A DNA stretch of 64,000 nucleotides from positions 1 through 64,000 of the forward strand of contig NZ_BLAD01000066.1 in NCBI RefSeq assembly GCF_009687845.1, given 5' to 3'. The notes beneath the pieces were generated by a model. That model was not told the DNA's origin and made no database searches. It saw only the letters and a program-made list of their open reading frames with translations. A program made the translations under genes and the position numbers. This document shows positions 29,136 through 40,633 of the stretch, one piece after another. The stretch is from Acrocarpospora corrugata (GTDB taxonomy: Bacteria > Actinomycetota > Actinomycetes > Streptosporangiales > Streptosporangiaceae). Numbering within the stretch: the first letter of the stretch is position 1; every line of letters starts with the position of its first letter.

Positions 29136-30974
29136 CTAGTCGGTTTCCTGCAGCGCGAGCGCGACGGCCTCCTCCGGTCCCGGCACCGGGCGTCCGGCGG
29201 CGACGTCGGGGCTGGCGCCGGCCTGGGCGGCGATCTCGGCCAGCACCGGCGAGCGCAGGCTGTGCCCGTCCAGCTCGGCCCACATGCCGGCGGCGGACGC
29301 CAGCAGGAGCTCGCCGTCCTTGACGTCCCCGGACAGCGCCGACAGCGCGCCGACCAGCTCGACCCCGGCGGCGAGCGCGGCCACGTCGCCGAACAGGCGG
29401 GCCACCCGCAGCGCGTCCCTGGCGTGGCCGAGCGCCTGCCCGGCGTCGCCGCGCAGGTACTCGGCCTGGGCGAGCAGATGGTCGAGATGGGATCGCGTCC
29501 ACGACTCCCCCGCCGTGCCGCACAGGTCCCGCCCTTCGCGCAGCACGGTGACCGCCCCGGACACGTTGCCCATCCGCAGCAGCGTGGTCGCGATCACGAC
29601 ATAGCTGGACAGGAACCCGGGGAACATGTCGGACTGCCGCCGATGCCCGCTCCGGGCGTCGCCGATCAGCCGCAGCGCCCCGCGCAGGTCGCCGCGCTGC
29701 ACGGCCACCACGGCGGCCAGATGGGCGGCCCTGGGCCCGTCGCCGCACTCGGCCAGGCGGCGTTCCGCGCCCGCCAGGTCGCCGAGCGCGCCGTCCAGCC
29801 AGGCCGAGGTCAGCAACGCCTTCGTCCGGACCGGCCCCGGCTCGTCCCGCGCGGCGAGCGCCCGGTCGAGATACCCGGCGCCCTCCCGCTGAAGCCCGCA
29901 GCACGCCCACAGGAACCACAGCGTCCCGCCCAGATCCTGGGCCTGCTCGGCCGTGCCAGGATCGGCCAGGCGCCACTCCAGTGTCTGGCGCAGATTCGGC
30001 GCCTCCAGCCGCATCCGCTGATACCACCAGACCTGCCCGCCCTGCCACTCCCTTTCGGCCTGCCGCGCCAGCCGGATGAAATGCTCGAAATGCCACTCCT
30101 GGACGTACGGCGTCTCGCCCAGCCGATCCAGCCATTCGGCCCCGAACATCCGGAGCGACTCCACCAGCCGGAACCGCACCCCGAGCGGCCCCTCCGACCG
30201 GACCAGCACGGATTTGTCGACCAGCGCCGCGACCGCGCCCAGCACCGCGTCCTCGTCCAGGGGCGCGGCCCCGCACACCCGCTGCGCGGCCTCCAGGTCG
30301 AAGCCGCCCGCGAACACCGAGGCCCGCGCCCACAGGATCCGCTCGGCGGCCGTGCACGCCTCGTGGCTGGCGCCGATCGCGGTCCGCATGGACGTGTGCC
30401 GCGACGGCCCCGGCCGCCCGGGGTCGGCCAGCCGGTCCAGCGTCACGTCGGCGGGCTCGCCCCGCCGCAGCGCCGCCGCCAGCAATTCGGCGGTCAGCGG
30501 CAGCCCGTCCGGCGGTTCCGCGGCCTGCCCGGCCAGGTGCTCAAGCAGGGCCGCCCGCGCGTCGGGGCCGAGTTCGGTCAGCACGATCACCTGCTCGCCG
30601 GGCAGCGTCAGCGACTGGCGGCTGGTGGCCAGCACCCGGAGCCGCGGATTGGCCTGCATCAGCGCGCGCACCCGCGGCGCGATCTCGTCGATCGCCCGAT
30701 CGCACCCGTCCAGGACCAGCAAACCCGCGGTGACCTCGGGTAATTCGGCGGCCTTGTCCCCCGGCAGGCCGCCGGGAAGATCCGAGGGATCCCCGTCGTC
30801 GTCCAGGTCGACCACCGTGACCCGGCCACCGGCCCGCGCCGCCACCCGGCGGGCCAGGGTGCTCTTGCCCACCCCGGGAGGTCCGGTCACGGTCACCAGC
30901 CGGGCACGGCGAAGCGCCGCCTCGACCTTCCCGATCTCGGCATCCCTCCCGATGAAGCCGGCGAAGCCGTCCAT
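29136..30974 (-). CDS. STAND ATPase with TPR-like repeats, paralogue of the next gene
   Basis: A 612-residue protein with the same order as its neighbour: Walker A GPPGVGKS at 31-38, Walker B LLVLDGCD at 85-92, ATSRQSLTLPGE, the WARASVFAGGFDLEAAQ winged-helix block, then helical repeats. It also lacks a C-terminal helix-turn-helix (it ends in VALALQETD). The P-loop differs (GPPGVGKS against GGAGVGKT), so the copies have diverged. The ATG at 30974 follows a GGTGGG site; an upstream frame to 31055 crosses the hairpin at 31048-31087 and is rejected. A two-component switch made of both proteins is possible but unproven. Confidence 0.83.
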   Translation of the reverse strand: MDGFAGFIGRDAEIGKVEAALRRARLVTVTGPPGVGKSTLARRVAARAGGRVTVVDLDDDGDPSDLPGGLPGDKAAELPEVTAGLLVLDGCDRAIDEIAPRVRALMQANPRLRVLATSRQSLTLPGEQVIVLTELGPDARAALLEHLAGQAAEPPDGLPLTAELLAAALRRGEPADVTLDRLADPGRPGPSRHTSMRTAIGASHEACTAAERILWARASVFAGGFDLEAAQRVCGAAPLDEDAVLGAVAALVDKSVLVRSEGPLGVRFRLVESLRMFGAEWLDRLGETPYVQEWHFEHFIRLARQAEREWQGGQVWWYQRMRLEAPNLRQTLEWRLADPGTAEQAQDLGGTLWFLWACCGLQREGAGYLDRALAARDEPGPVRTKALLTSAWLDGALGDLAGAERRLAECGDGPRAAHLAAVVAVQRGDLRGALRLIGDARSGHRRQSDMFPGFLSSYVVIATTLLRMGNVSGAVTVLREGRDLCGTAGESWTRSHLDHLLAQAEYLRGDAGQALGHARDALRVARLFGDVAALAAGVELVGALSALSGDVKDGELLLASAAGMWAELDGHSLRSPVLAEIAAQAGASPDVAAGRPVPGPEEAVALALQETD

Positions 30975-31047
30975 ACCCACCGTCCCTCGTGGCCGGGTCA
31001 GCCTACGGCCGACCCGCGACGGCACGCTTCGGCCCCCGAGTGGCACC

Positions 31048-31087
31048 TCTTCCACCCGGGAGCGTGATTCTCCTCCCGGATGGAAGA
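31048..31087. terminator. Long inverted repeat between pheT and the STAND genes
   Basis: Fifteen-base arms (31048-31062 and 31073-31087, one G-T pair) enclose ten bases: TCTTCCACCCGGGAG against CTCCCGGATGGAAGA. It lies 30 bases after the pheT stop and 74 bases before the STAND start, all on the minus strand. It probably ends the pheST transcript; the T tract on that strand is poor, so an operator role is the alternative. Confidence 0.6.
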
Positions 31088-31116
31088 TTTGGCCACCCTC
31101 GGCGAGGGTGCGGCTA

Positions 31117-33665
31117 CTACGCGCCGCGCAGCTGGGCCCCGGTCCGCTCGGCGGCCGTCGCGACGGCGGCCTCCCGGGCGGCGGTGGTCTCCTCGGCGGT
31201 GAGCGTACGGTCGGGCGCGCGGAACCGCAGCGTGTAGGCCAGCGACTTGTTGCCCGCCCCGGCCTGCGCCCCCGCGTACACGTCGAACAGCCGGATCGAC
31301 TCCAGCAGCTCGCCCGCGCCCGCCCGCAGCGCGTCCTCCACCGCGGTCACCGGGGTGTCCGCCGGGACAATCAGCGCCACGTCCTGGGTGGCCATCGGGT
31401 AGCCGGACACCGGCCGCGTCTGCGCCGGACCTGCCGGGGTGAGCCGGGACAGCTCCAGCTCCATCGCGGCGGTGCGCGGCGGCAGCCCGTACGCCTCCGC
31501 CACGCGCGGGTGCAGTTCGCCCGCGTGCCCGACCAGCGTCTCCCCCACGTACAGGGCGGCGCAGCGGCCGGGATGCCAGGGCTCGTGCCGGTCGGCCCGC
31601 ACGTCGAGCTCGGCCCCTGCCTCGCGGGCCACCGAACGGGCGGCCTCGATCGCGTCCGCCCAGGAGGCCGCGCGGCCCGCGCCCCACCAGCCGGACCGGT
31701 CGAACTCCCCGGCCAGCACGACCGCGACCCGGACCGGCTGGTCCGGCAGCGCGGCCTCGATCCATCCGCGCTCGTCGCCGGTGGGCGTGCGGTCCACCCG
31801 CAGGATGGGCGCGGTGGCCGGGGCGTCCGGCTTGGGCCGGTAGACCAGGCCGGTCTCGAACAAGGCCACGTCGGTGAAGCCCCGGCCCACGTTGCGGACC
31901 AGCGTCTTCAGCAGGCCGGGCAGCAGCGTGGTCCGCATCAGCGGCTCGTCCTCGCTGAGCGGGTTGACCAGCCGGGCGGCGCGGCGGCGCGCGTCGCCTT
32001 CGGGCAGCTGCAGGCCGTCCAAGTCCCGCACCCCGATGAACGGGTACGACAAGACCTCGACATATCCGGACAGGGCCAGGGCGCGGCCGACCCGGCGGCG
32101 CAGCCGCTGGGTCTCGGTCAGCCCGGCCCCGGCGGGGGCGGCCGGCAGCACCGACGGCAGCTGGTCGTAGCCCTCCAGCCGGATGACCTCCTCGGCGAGG
32201 TCGTTCGGGTCGGTCAGGTCGGTCCGCCAGGACGGCGGGTAGACGGTGATCGGGTCGTCCCCTGCGACGGCCAGCTTGCCGGCCAGGTCACCGCCGGACA
32301 CCACGCCGCTGGCGGCCAGACCGGCGCCGCCGGTGTGCGCGACGGCGCCGTCCACCACCGTGCAGCCGACCTGCTCCAGCCGCAGGACCACGGTCTCCTT
32401 CGAGTACGGCACGCCCGCCACCCGCCCGGGGTGCCCGGCCGGGATGGTGATGGCGACCGGCTCGACCTCGATCGAGGCGTGCGTGACACCCGGCTCCGCC
32501 GTACCGCCGCCGAGCGAGCACAGCAGCTCGACTGCACGCCAGGACGCGGCCAACGGCAGGTCGCGGTCGACGCCGCGCTCGAACCGCTTGGACGCCTCGC
32601 TGACCAGGTTGTGGCGGCGGGACTCGCGGGCGATGCCGGTGGCGGAGAAGTGCGCGGCCTCGATCAGGATGGCGGTGGAGCCGTCCGAGATCTCGGTGGC
32701 CAGGCCGCCCATGGTGCCCGCCATCGAGATCGGGCCCGAGTCGTCGGTGATCAGGATGTCCTCGGGATGCAGCTTGCGCACCACGTGGTCGAGAGTCTCC
32801 AGGGTCTCCCCCGGCTCGGCCCTGCGGACCACGATCTCGCCCCGGACGGTGGCCCGGTCGAAGGCGTGCAGCGGCTGGCCGAGCTCCAGCATCACGTAGT
32901 TGGTGACGTCCACCGCGAGCGAGACCGGGCGCATGCCGGCCCGCGCCAGCCGGACCCGCATCCACAGCGGGGACGGCGCGGCCGGGTCGAAGCCGGAGAC
33001 GGCCCGCAGCACGAAACGGTCGCAGGCGGTGGCGTCGGCGATCGAGGCCGGGTGCGAGCCGCCGCCCGCGACCGGGAAGCCGATCGCGGCCGGGTCGTGG
33101 AAGGCGGCACCGAACGCGGTGGCGGCCTCGCGGGCCACGCCGCGGACCGACAGCGCGTAGCCGCAGTCCGGCGTGATCTCCAGCTCCAGCACGTCGTCGC
33201 GGAGCCCGAGCAGCTCGACCACGTCGGCGCCGATCACGGTGTCGGCGGGCAGCACCAGGATGCCGGGCGAGGAGTCGGCGATGCCGAGCTCGGCCTCCGA
33301 GCAGATCATGCCGTCGGACAGCCGGCCGTAGGTCTTGCGGGAGCCGATCTCGAAGCCGCCCGGCAGCACGGAACCGGGCAGCGCGACCGGCACGACGTCG
33401 CCGACGGCGAAGTTGACCGCGCCGCAGACGATCTCGCGGGGCATCGCCTCGCCGACGTCCACCCGGCAGTGCCGGATCGGCTTCTTGAACTCGGTGAGCT
33501 CCTCGATCTCCAGCACCCGGCCGACCACCACGTTCTTGATCTCGTGGCCGTGCGAGACGATGTTCTCGAGTTTGAGCCCGGCGGCGGTGAGCTTGTCGGC
33601 GATCTCGTGCGCGGTGACGGGCGGGAGATCGACGTACTCCCGCAGCCAGGAAAGCGGGACCTTCA

Positions 33666-33666
<1 letters not shown>
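31117..33666 (-). CDS. pheT: Phenylalanyl-tRNA synthetase beta subunit
   Basis: Large subunit of the alpha2-beta2 class II synthetase; binds tRNA-Phe and carries the editing site. The 849-residue protein shows the N-terminal EMAP/OB fold ([16 protein letters not shown] around 45-60), the B3/B4 editing region ([22 protein letters not shown]), the B5 domain, the core with [11 protein letters not shown], and the C-terminal FDX-ACB domain starting at [16 protein letters not shown]. The ATG shares one base with the pheS stop (TGATG). The frame is open upstream to 33888, but that is a shadow of pheS. Confidence 0.97.
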
Positions 33667-35931
<2,265 letters not shown>

Positions 35932-36050
35932 AGGGGACCGCCTCCAGCCGGGGGTTCGCTCCCGGGCGCTGCCCAGCAGCCGTCACGCCCGACAATAGCG
36001 GTTTTCCGGAGCACTCCGTCAGCCTCGGTACGCGGCTCTTCCACGAGTGT

Positions 36051-36848
36051 TCACTTCTGCCGGTGAACCCGCGCGGACGCGTACAGGCAGACGGCCGCCG
36101 CCGTGGCCAGGTTGAGGCTCTCGGCCCGCCCGTAGATCGGCACCCGGACCACCTCGTCGGCCAGCGCCAGCAGTTCGGCGGGCAGCCCCCACGCCTCGTT
36201 GCCGAACAGCCAGGCCGTCGGCCCGTCCAGGGACACCTCGTCCAGGGTCCGCCGCCCGGTCCCGTCCGCGGCCAGCACCCGGAACCCCCGGTCCTTCAGG
36301 TCCGGCACGGCCTTGCCCACCGGGATCCCGGTCACCACCGGCAGATGGAAGATGCTCCCCGCGCTGGCCCGCACGCACTTCCCGTTGTACGGATCCACCG
36401 AGGCGTCGGTGAACACCACCGCGTCGGCCCCGGCCGCGTCCGCGGTCCGCAGCACCGTCCCGGCGTTCCCCGGATCGCGGACGTGCGCCAGCACCGCCAC
36501 CAGCCGCGCGTCCGCCGCCACCGCCCGCTCCAGCGGCACGTGCACGAACCGGCACACCGCCAGCAGCCCCTGCGGGGTCACCGTCTGGGCCAGTTCGGCC
36601 ATCACCTCGCCGCTGGCCCGGAACACCGGCACCCCGGCCAGGTTGGCGGTGGTCACGATCTCGGGATGGCGCAGTTCGGCCTCCGCGGTCGCGAACAGCT
36701 CCACGGTGACCCCGTCCAGGGCCAGGGCCTCCCGGACCGCCTGCGGCCCCTCGGCCAGGAAGGCGCGGTCCCGGTCCCGGAAGGCGCGCTTGGTCAGCCG
36801 CCGGGCGGCCTTCACCCGGGGCGACTTGATGTTGGTCAGCTCGGACAT
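36051..36848 (-). CDS. SpoU/TrmH-family RNA 2'-O-methyltransferase
   Basis: SAM-dependent ribose methyltransferase acting on rRNA or tRNA. The 265-residue protein has an N-terminal substrate-binding domain (AFLAEGPQAVREALAL) and the knotted SPOUT domain with its three motifs: VRDPGNAGTVLRTADAAG, WLFGNEAWGL and PIYGRAESLNLATAAAVCLY. Start ATG 36848 with GGGGG just upstream. It lies after the terminator of the infC operon, so it has its own promoter or depends on read-through. The exact modified nucleotide is unknown. Confidence 0.94.
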   Translation of the reverse strand: MSELTNIKSPRVKAARRLTKRAFRDRDRAFLAEGPQAVREALALDGVTVELFATAEAELRHPEIVTTANLAGVPVFRASGEVMAELAQTVTPQGLLAVCRFVHVPLERAVAADARLVAVLAHVRDPGNAGTVLRTADAAGADAVVFTDASVDPYNGKCVRASAGSIFHLPVVTGIPVGKAVPDLKDRGFRVLAADGTGRRTLDEVSLDGPTAWLFGNEAWGLPAELLALADEVVRVPIYGRAESLNLATAAAVCLYASARVHRQK

Positions 36849-36888
36849 GATCCCCCTTGGTTCGGGGACGACTTTAGCCGCAACACGA

Positions 36889-36919
36889 AGAGGGGCCCAC
36901 CTGATCGGTGAGCCCCTCT
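36889..36919 (-). terminator. Terminator of the infC-rpmI-rplT operon
   Basis: Thirteen-base arms, AGAGGGGCTCACC and GGTGGGCCCCTCT on the minus strand (one T-G pair), enclose GATCA. The hairpin lies 18 bases after the rplT stop and is followed by TCGTGTT. Strong stem and correct place; the T tract is short, as is usual at this GC content. Confidence 0.8.
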
Positions 36920-36936
36920 GCGCGAGTGTGCGACGG

Positions 36937-37317
36937 TCAGGCGACCGGCGCGTTCACGTCGGCCGGGAGCGCCTTCTTGGCGGCCTCGACCAGCGTGGCG
37001 AAGGTCTGCGCGTCGTTGACGGCCATGTCGGCGAGGATCTTGCGGTCCACTTCGATGCCGGCCAGGCGCAGGCCCTGGATGAATCGGTTGTAGGTCATGC
37101 CGTTGGCTCGAGCCGCCGCGTTGACCCGCTGGATCCAAAGGCGCCGGAAGGTGCCCTTCTTGTCCTTGCGGTCCCGGTAGGCATAGGTCATCGAGTGGAG
37201 CATCTGCTCCTTGGCCTTGCGGTACAGCCTGGACCGCTGACCCCGGTAGCCACTCGCCCGTTCGAGGACGACGCGGCGCTTCTTCTTGGCGTTGAGCGCC
37301 CGCTTCACGCGTGCCAT
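36937..37317 (-). CDS. rplT: 50S ribosomal protein L20
   Basis: Binds 23S rRNA early in 50S assembly. The 126-residue basic protein has the family start [20 protein letters not shown], then [36 protein letters not shown] and [20 protein letters not shown]. Length is slightly above the usual 117-120 because of a C-terminal tail. Starts 21 bases after rpmI in the infC-rpmI-rplT order found in nearly all bacteria. L20 is the autoregulator of this operon in some phyla; whether it acts on the leader here is unknown. Confidence 0.98.
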   Translation of the reverse strand: MARVKRALNAKKKRRVVLERASGYRGQRSRLYRKAKEQMLHSMTYAYRDRKDKKGTFRRLWIQRVNAAARANGMTYNRFIQGLRLAGIEVDRKILADMAVNDAQTFATLVEAAKKALPADVNAPVA

Positions 37318-37338
37318 GTGTATCTATCTCCCCGGGGG

Positions 37339-37533
37339 TTACTTAGCGAGCAGCTTCTTGATCTTCTTGCGGTCGGCCGCGGCGATGACGATGTCACCCT
37401 CGAGCCGGCGCGTACGAGTGGACGGCTTGTGCTCGAAAAGGTGCTTCCGGTTGGCACGCCGGCGAATGATCTTGCCGGAACCGGTGACCCGGAACCGCTT
37501 CTTCGCACCACTGTGCGTCTTCATCTTCGGCAT
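37339..37533 (-). CDS. rpmI: 50S ribosomal protein L35
   Basis: A 64-residue basic ribosomal protein with the family sequence [20 protein letters not shown] at the start and [10 protein letters not shown] at the end. Full length for the family. A GGGAGAG site lies upstream of the ATG. It lies between infC and rplT, with 110 bases to infC that contain a strong hairpin. Confidence 0.98.
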   Translation of the reverse strand: MPKMKTHSGAKKRFRVTGSGKIIRRRANRKHLFEHKPSTRTRRLEGDIVIAAADRKKIKKLLAK

Positions 37534-37567
37534 GTTGCCGTCTCTCCCTCGTTGTTCCGTGCCCGCG

Positions 37568-37591
37568 GCTCGGGCCCGTCAAGGCCCGAGC
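37568..37591 (-). promoter_or_regulatory. Hairpin in the infC-rpmI spacer
   Basis: Perfect nine-base arms, GCTCGGGCC and GGCCCGAGC on the minus strand, enclose TTGACG. There is no T tract, so termination is unlikely. A role in mRNA processing, or in setting IF3 against L35/L20, fits the place but is inference. Confidence 0.45.
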
Positions 37592-37643
37592 GCAGGCATG
37601 CCTGACTCGTCGGGACCGTGCTGGCCCCGGACTCCGCAACCGT

Positions 37644-38306
37644 CTACTGCTGCGGCTGCGACTCGCGCGTCGAATCGCTGCTGGCCGACTCTTCGGCCGA
37701 CTCCTCCACGGCGGACTCCACGGGGAACTCGTCACCCGCGGGCTCGTCGCCGCGCTGTGCCCTGGCCGCCGCCTTCTCGGCCTTGGCCTCGGCCTTCTTC
37801 TTGTGCGGCCCGATCACCATGATCATGTTCCGGCCGTCCTGCTTGGCCTGGGACTCGACGAAGCCGAGCTCCGTGACGTCCTCGGCGAGCCGCTGGAGAA
37901 GCCTGAAGCCCAGTTCCGGCCGGGACTGCTCGCGCCCGCGGAACATGATCGTGACCTTGACCTTGTCCCCCGCCTTGAGGAAGCGCACGACGTGACCCTT
38001 CTTGGTCTCGTAGTCGTGCGGGTCGATCTTCGGCCGGAGCTTGATCTCCTTGATGATCGTGTGTGCCTGGTTGCGGCGCGCCTCCCGCGCCTTCATGGCC
38101 GACTCGTACTTGAACTTGCCGTAGTCCATGAGCTTGCACACGGGCGGACGAGCGGTGGCGGCCACCTCGACCAGGTCGAGGTCGGCTTCCTGGGCCAGCT
38201 TCAACGCGTCATGGATGGACACGATGCCGACCTGCTCGCCGTTCGGGCCGACGAGGCGAACCTCGGGCACGCGAATACGATCATTGATGCGGGGCTCGGT
38301 GCTGAT
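37644..38306 (-). CDS. infC: Translation initiation factor IF-3, probable AUC start
   Basis: Binds the 30S subunit, blocks 50S joining and checks the start codon. The conserved protein begins at [20 protein letters not shown]. The only fitting start is ATC at 38306, with GGAGG four bases before it; an open GTG frame from 38369 would run through the leader hairpins and is not conserved. The use of a rare start that IF3 itself discriminates against is known from E. coli (AUU) as autogenous control. The domains are complete: N-domain, the lysine-rich linker, and a C-domain with [21 protein letters not shown] 30-residue acidic, serine-rich tail follows. About 220 residues. Confidence 0.95.
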   Translation of the reverse strand: MSTEPRINDRIRVPEVRLVGPNGEQVGIVSIHDALKLAQEADLDLVEVAATARPPVCKLMDYGKFKYESAMKAREARRNQAHTIIKEIKLRPKIDPHDYETKKGHVVRFLKAGDKVKVTIMFRGREQSRPELGFRLLQRLAEDVTELGFVESQAKQDGRNMIMVIGPHKKKAEAKAEKAAARAQRGDEPAGDEFPVESAVEESAEESASSDSTRESQPQQ

Positions 38307-38341
38307 GGGACCTCCAAGGGACTTCCGCTTAAGTGCTCGAC

Positions 38342-38386
38342 CGTGTGGGGAAACGACAAAAGACCCCACACGTCACGCATGCGGGG
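38342..38386 (-). promoter_or_regulatory. infC leader with two mutually exclusive hairpins
   Basis: Hairpin 1 (38386-38364): CCCCGCATGCG against CGTGTGGGG around a short loop, followed by TCTTTTGTCGTTT, a terminator-like form. Hairpin 2 reuses the second arm: CGTGTGGGG (38372-38364) pairs perfectly with CCCCACACG (38350-38342) across 13 bases. Both cannot form at once. The infC start lies about 35 bases further on. A TAGTGT box near 38505 could be the promoter -10, giving a leader of roughly 190 bases. Attenuation control of the operon is a reasonable inference. Confidence 0.6.
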
Positions 38387-38533
38387 CCACGGAGTCCGAG
38401 AACTCTCAATGTGATCCTTGACCCGTCCGCCTCTCGGCCGATCAGGTGGGAGGAGGACCTCCGCTTGCGCGTCCAGCTGGTATGCCAGACCGATCGAGCT
38501 ACAACACTAGCATGAACCGCGAATCACTTCGAT

Positions 38534-39334
38534 TCATTCCCCGCGGGCGGCCAGCTCGGCCTCCCCGGCCCTGCGCATCTCCTCCACCGGGGCGATGGTG
38601 CTGCCCGTCATCAGCTCGACCTGACGGGCGGCCTGATGCAGCAGCATCGAGAACCCCCCGATAACGGTACGCGCTCCCGAGACCAGAACGGTCGGCCACG
38701 GCGAGTAGACCACGTCGAACACCGCCCCGGCCCGCTTCGCCAGCCCGGCGAAGCCGTCGGCCGCGCCGGAGGGCAGGGTGGAGATGAGCAGATCCACCTC
38801 GGCGTCGAACTTGTCGAAGGTCTGGGTGCGGACCCGGACGCCGAGCCGATCGGCCACCTCCAGGGTCTCCCCCGCCCTGGCCGGGTCGCGGACCACCAGG
38901 GCGGCCTCGTCCAGGCCGATCTCGCGCAGCGCGCCCAGGGCCGAGGCCGCGGTCGCGCCGCCGCCCAGGATGGTGGCGCTCCGGGGCCGGGACACCCCGG
39001 CTTCCGCCAGGGCCTGGACGATGCCGTAGACGTCGGTGTTCGCGCCGTGCCGCAGGCCGTCCCTGAACACCACCGTGTTCGCCGCGCCGACCTGGACGGC
39101 CAGGTCGGAGACGCTGTCCAGGAGCGGGAACACCACCCGCTTCAGCGGCATCGTCAGCGACAGGCCGGCCCACTCGGGGCCGAGCCCGGCGACGAACCCG
39201 GCCAGGCCGTCGGCCGGGCACTCGATCGCGTCGTAGCGCCAGCCGGTCAGGCCCAGCGCCGTGTACGCCGTCCGGTGCAGGACGGGCGACAGCGAATGCC
39301 TGACCGGGAGGCCGAGTACGGCGGCGCGTCTCAT
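38534..39334 (-). CDS. aroE: Shikimate dehydrogenase
   Basis: NADPH-dependent reduction of 3-dehydroshikimate in aromatic amino-acid synthesis. The 266-residue protein has the substrate motif SLSP at 14-17, the catalytic lysine at 65 in TMPLK, the aspartate at 101 in GANTD, and the NADPH loop GGGATA. All key residues are present. The ATG overlaps the stop of the upstream mltG by four bases. Other aro genes that often follow in actinobacteria (aroC, aroK, aroB) are not in the window; the infC leader comes directly after it. Confidence 0.95.
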   Translation of the reverse strand: MRRAAVLGLPVRHSLSPVLHRTAYTALGLTGWRYDAIECPADGLAGFVAGLGPEWAGLSLTMPLKRVVFPLLDSVSDLAVQVGAANTVVFRDGLRHGANTDVYGIVQALAEAGVSRPRSATILGGGATAASALGALREIGLDEAALVVRDPARAGETLEVADRLGVRVRTQTFDKFDAEVDLLISTLPSGAADGFAGLAKRAGAVFDVVYSPWPTVLVSGARTVIGGFSMLLHQAARQVELMTGSTIAPVEEMRRAGEAELAARGE

Positions 39335-40491
39335 TGGTTGTTGCGGTTGAACTCGTCGCGGAGCTTCCAGAACTCGGCCTCGCTGGCGGTGAACTTGGTG
39401 ATGCCCTTGGCCGGGTCGGTGGTGACGAAGTAGATCCAGTCGCCCTTGGCCGGGTGCAGCGCGGCCTGGATGGCGTGGTCGCCGGGGTTGGCGATCGGGC
39501 CGGGCGGCAGGCCGGGGAACTTGTAGGTGTTGTACTTGGAGTTGCTCTGGGTCTCCGCGTTGGTGGCGGCGATGCCGTACTTGTTGAGGCCGTACATCAG
39601 GGTGCTGTCCATCTGGAGCAGCATCGGCGGGTTGAGCGTCATCCGGTTGTAGATGACCCGCGCCACCTTGGGCATGTCCTCGTGGTTGCCGGACTCGGCC
39701 TGGACGATGCTGGCGATCGTCATGATCTCATGCGGAGTGAAGCCGCGTTTGCGGGCCTCCGCCTCCAGGTCGTCCTTGGCGGCGGTCTCGTTGAAGCGGT
39801 CGACCATCCGGGTCAGGATCGCCTCGGCGGTCATCTTCGGGGTGAGCTCGTAGGTGGCCGGGAAGGCGTAGCCCTCCAGTTTGCCCTTGGCGTACTCGGG
39901 CAGGCCGAGGTCGCCGCGGGCGGCCTCCTTGAACTCATCCACCGACTTGCCGGTCGCGGTGGCCAGGGTGGTGAAGATCTTGCTGAGCCGGTGGCCCTCG
40001 GGGATGGTGACGCTGGAGCGCAGCCGGTGCTCGGGGTCGAGCAGGAGCACCGCCGCGGCGGCGGACATCTGCTTGCGCATCACGTAGGAGCCCGGCTGGA
40101 GCGAGGCGCCCTTGCCGGCCGCGTCCACCGCGTTGATGAAGGCGCGCGCGCTGGCCACGACGCCCTCCTCCGCGAGGGTGTCCGCGACCTGGCCCGCCGA
40201 CGCGCCCTCGGCGATCTCGATGGTCACCTCGCCGCTGCCCTGCCCGGTGTAGTCCTTGGGGATCATCACGCCGCGGACCCAGTTGTAGGCCAGGTAGCCG
40301 CCGCCGCCCAGAATGGCGACGATCACCACGACCGCGATCAGGGAAGCGGCCGCGCCCTTGCGGCGGGTACGGCGGCGGCGTTTGCGGCCGCGGGCCGCCT
40401 GGCGGCGGGAAGGACCGCCACGCGAACGCCGCCGGGACGGCCCTTCGTCCTCGGCGTCACCCAGCAGTGAGTCCATGTCGAGATCGTTCAT
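39331..40491 (-). CDS. mltG: Endolytic murein transglycosylase MltG, copy 1
   Basis: Membrane-anchored enzyme that cuts nascent peptidoglycan strands. The 386-residue protein has an unusually basic cytoplasmic N-terminus (RGRKRRRRTRRKG), one membrane helix at about 49-70, a LysM-like domain and the YceG catalytic domain with Glu266 in IVQAESG. The family motifs YNTYKFPGLPPGPIANPG and FVTTDPAKG follow. The ATG at 40491 is chosen; the frame is open from 40533. It lies 142 bases after copy 2, and aroE overlaps its end. Confidence 0.95.
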   Translation of the reverse strand: MNDLDMDSLLGDAEDEGPSRRRSRGGPSRRQAARGRKRRRRTRRKGAAASLIAVVVIVAILGGGGYLAYNWVRGVMIPKDYTGQGSGEVTIEIAEGASAGQVADTLAEEGVVASARAFINAVDAAGKGASLQPGSYVMRKQMSAAAAVLLLDPEHRLRSSVTIPEGHRLSKIFTTLATATGKSVDEFKEAARGDLGLPEYAKGKLEGYAFPATYELTPKMTAEAILTRMVDRFNETAAKDDLEAEARKRGFTPHEIMTIASIVQAESGNHEDMPKVARVIYNRMTLNPPMLLQMDSTLMYGLNKYGIAATNAETQSNSKYNTYKFPGLPPGPIANPGDHAIQAALHPAKGDWIYFVTTDPAKGITKFTASEAEFWKLRDEFNRNNQ

Positions 40492-40633
40492 AGTGCGCAG
40501 GCCAATCTCCCGGTCCGACCCGCTCCGCGTCAAGCGAGTGAGCAGAACCGAGGGGGGATGCAGGCTTCGGATTGGTCGCTCGGCTCAGCCGCCCAGGACA
40601 TCGGGGGAGGTCATGGGCGGCAAGCCGGTCGGC

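Noticed and set aside
27040-30357. A minus-strand open frame of 1105 codons in a second phase of the STAND genes
   Set aside because: Composition is almost only Arg, Gly, Ala and Pro; the other phase carries clear Walker motifs.
26862-30743. A plus-strand open frame of 1293 codons
   Set aside because: It lies antisense to the GH6 remnant and both STAND genes; the product is low-complexity Gly/Pro/Arg/Val, as expected from the shadow of GC-rich codons.
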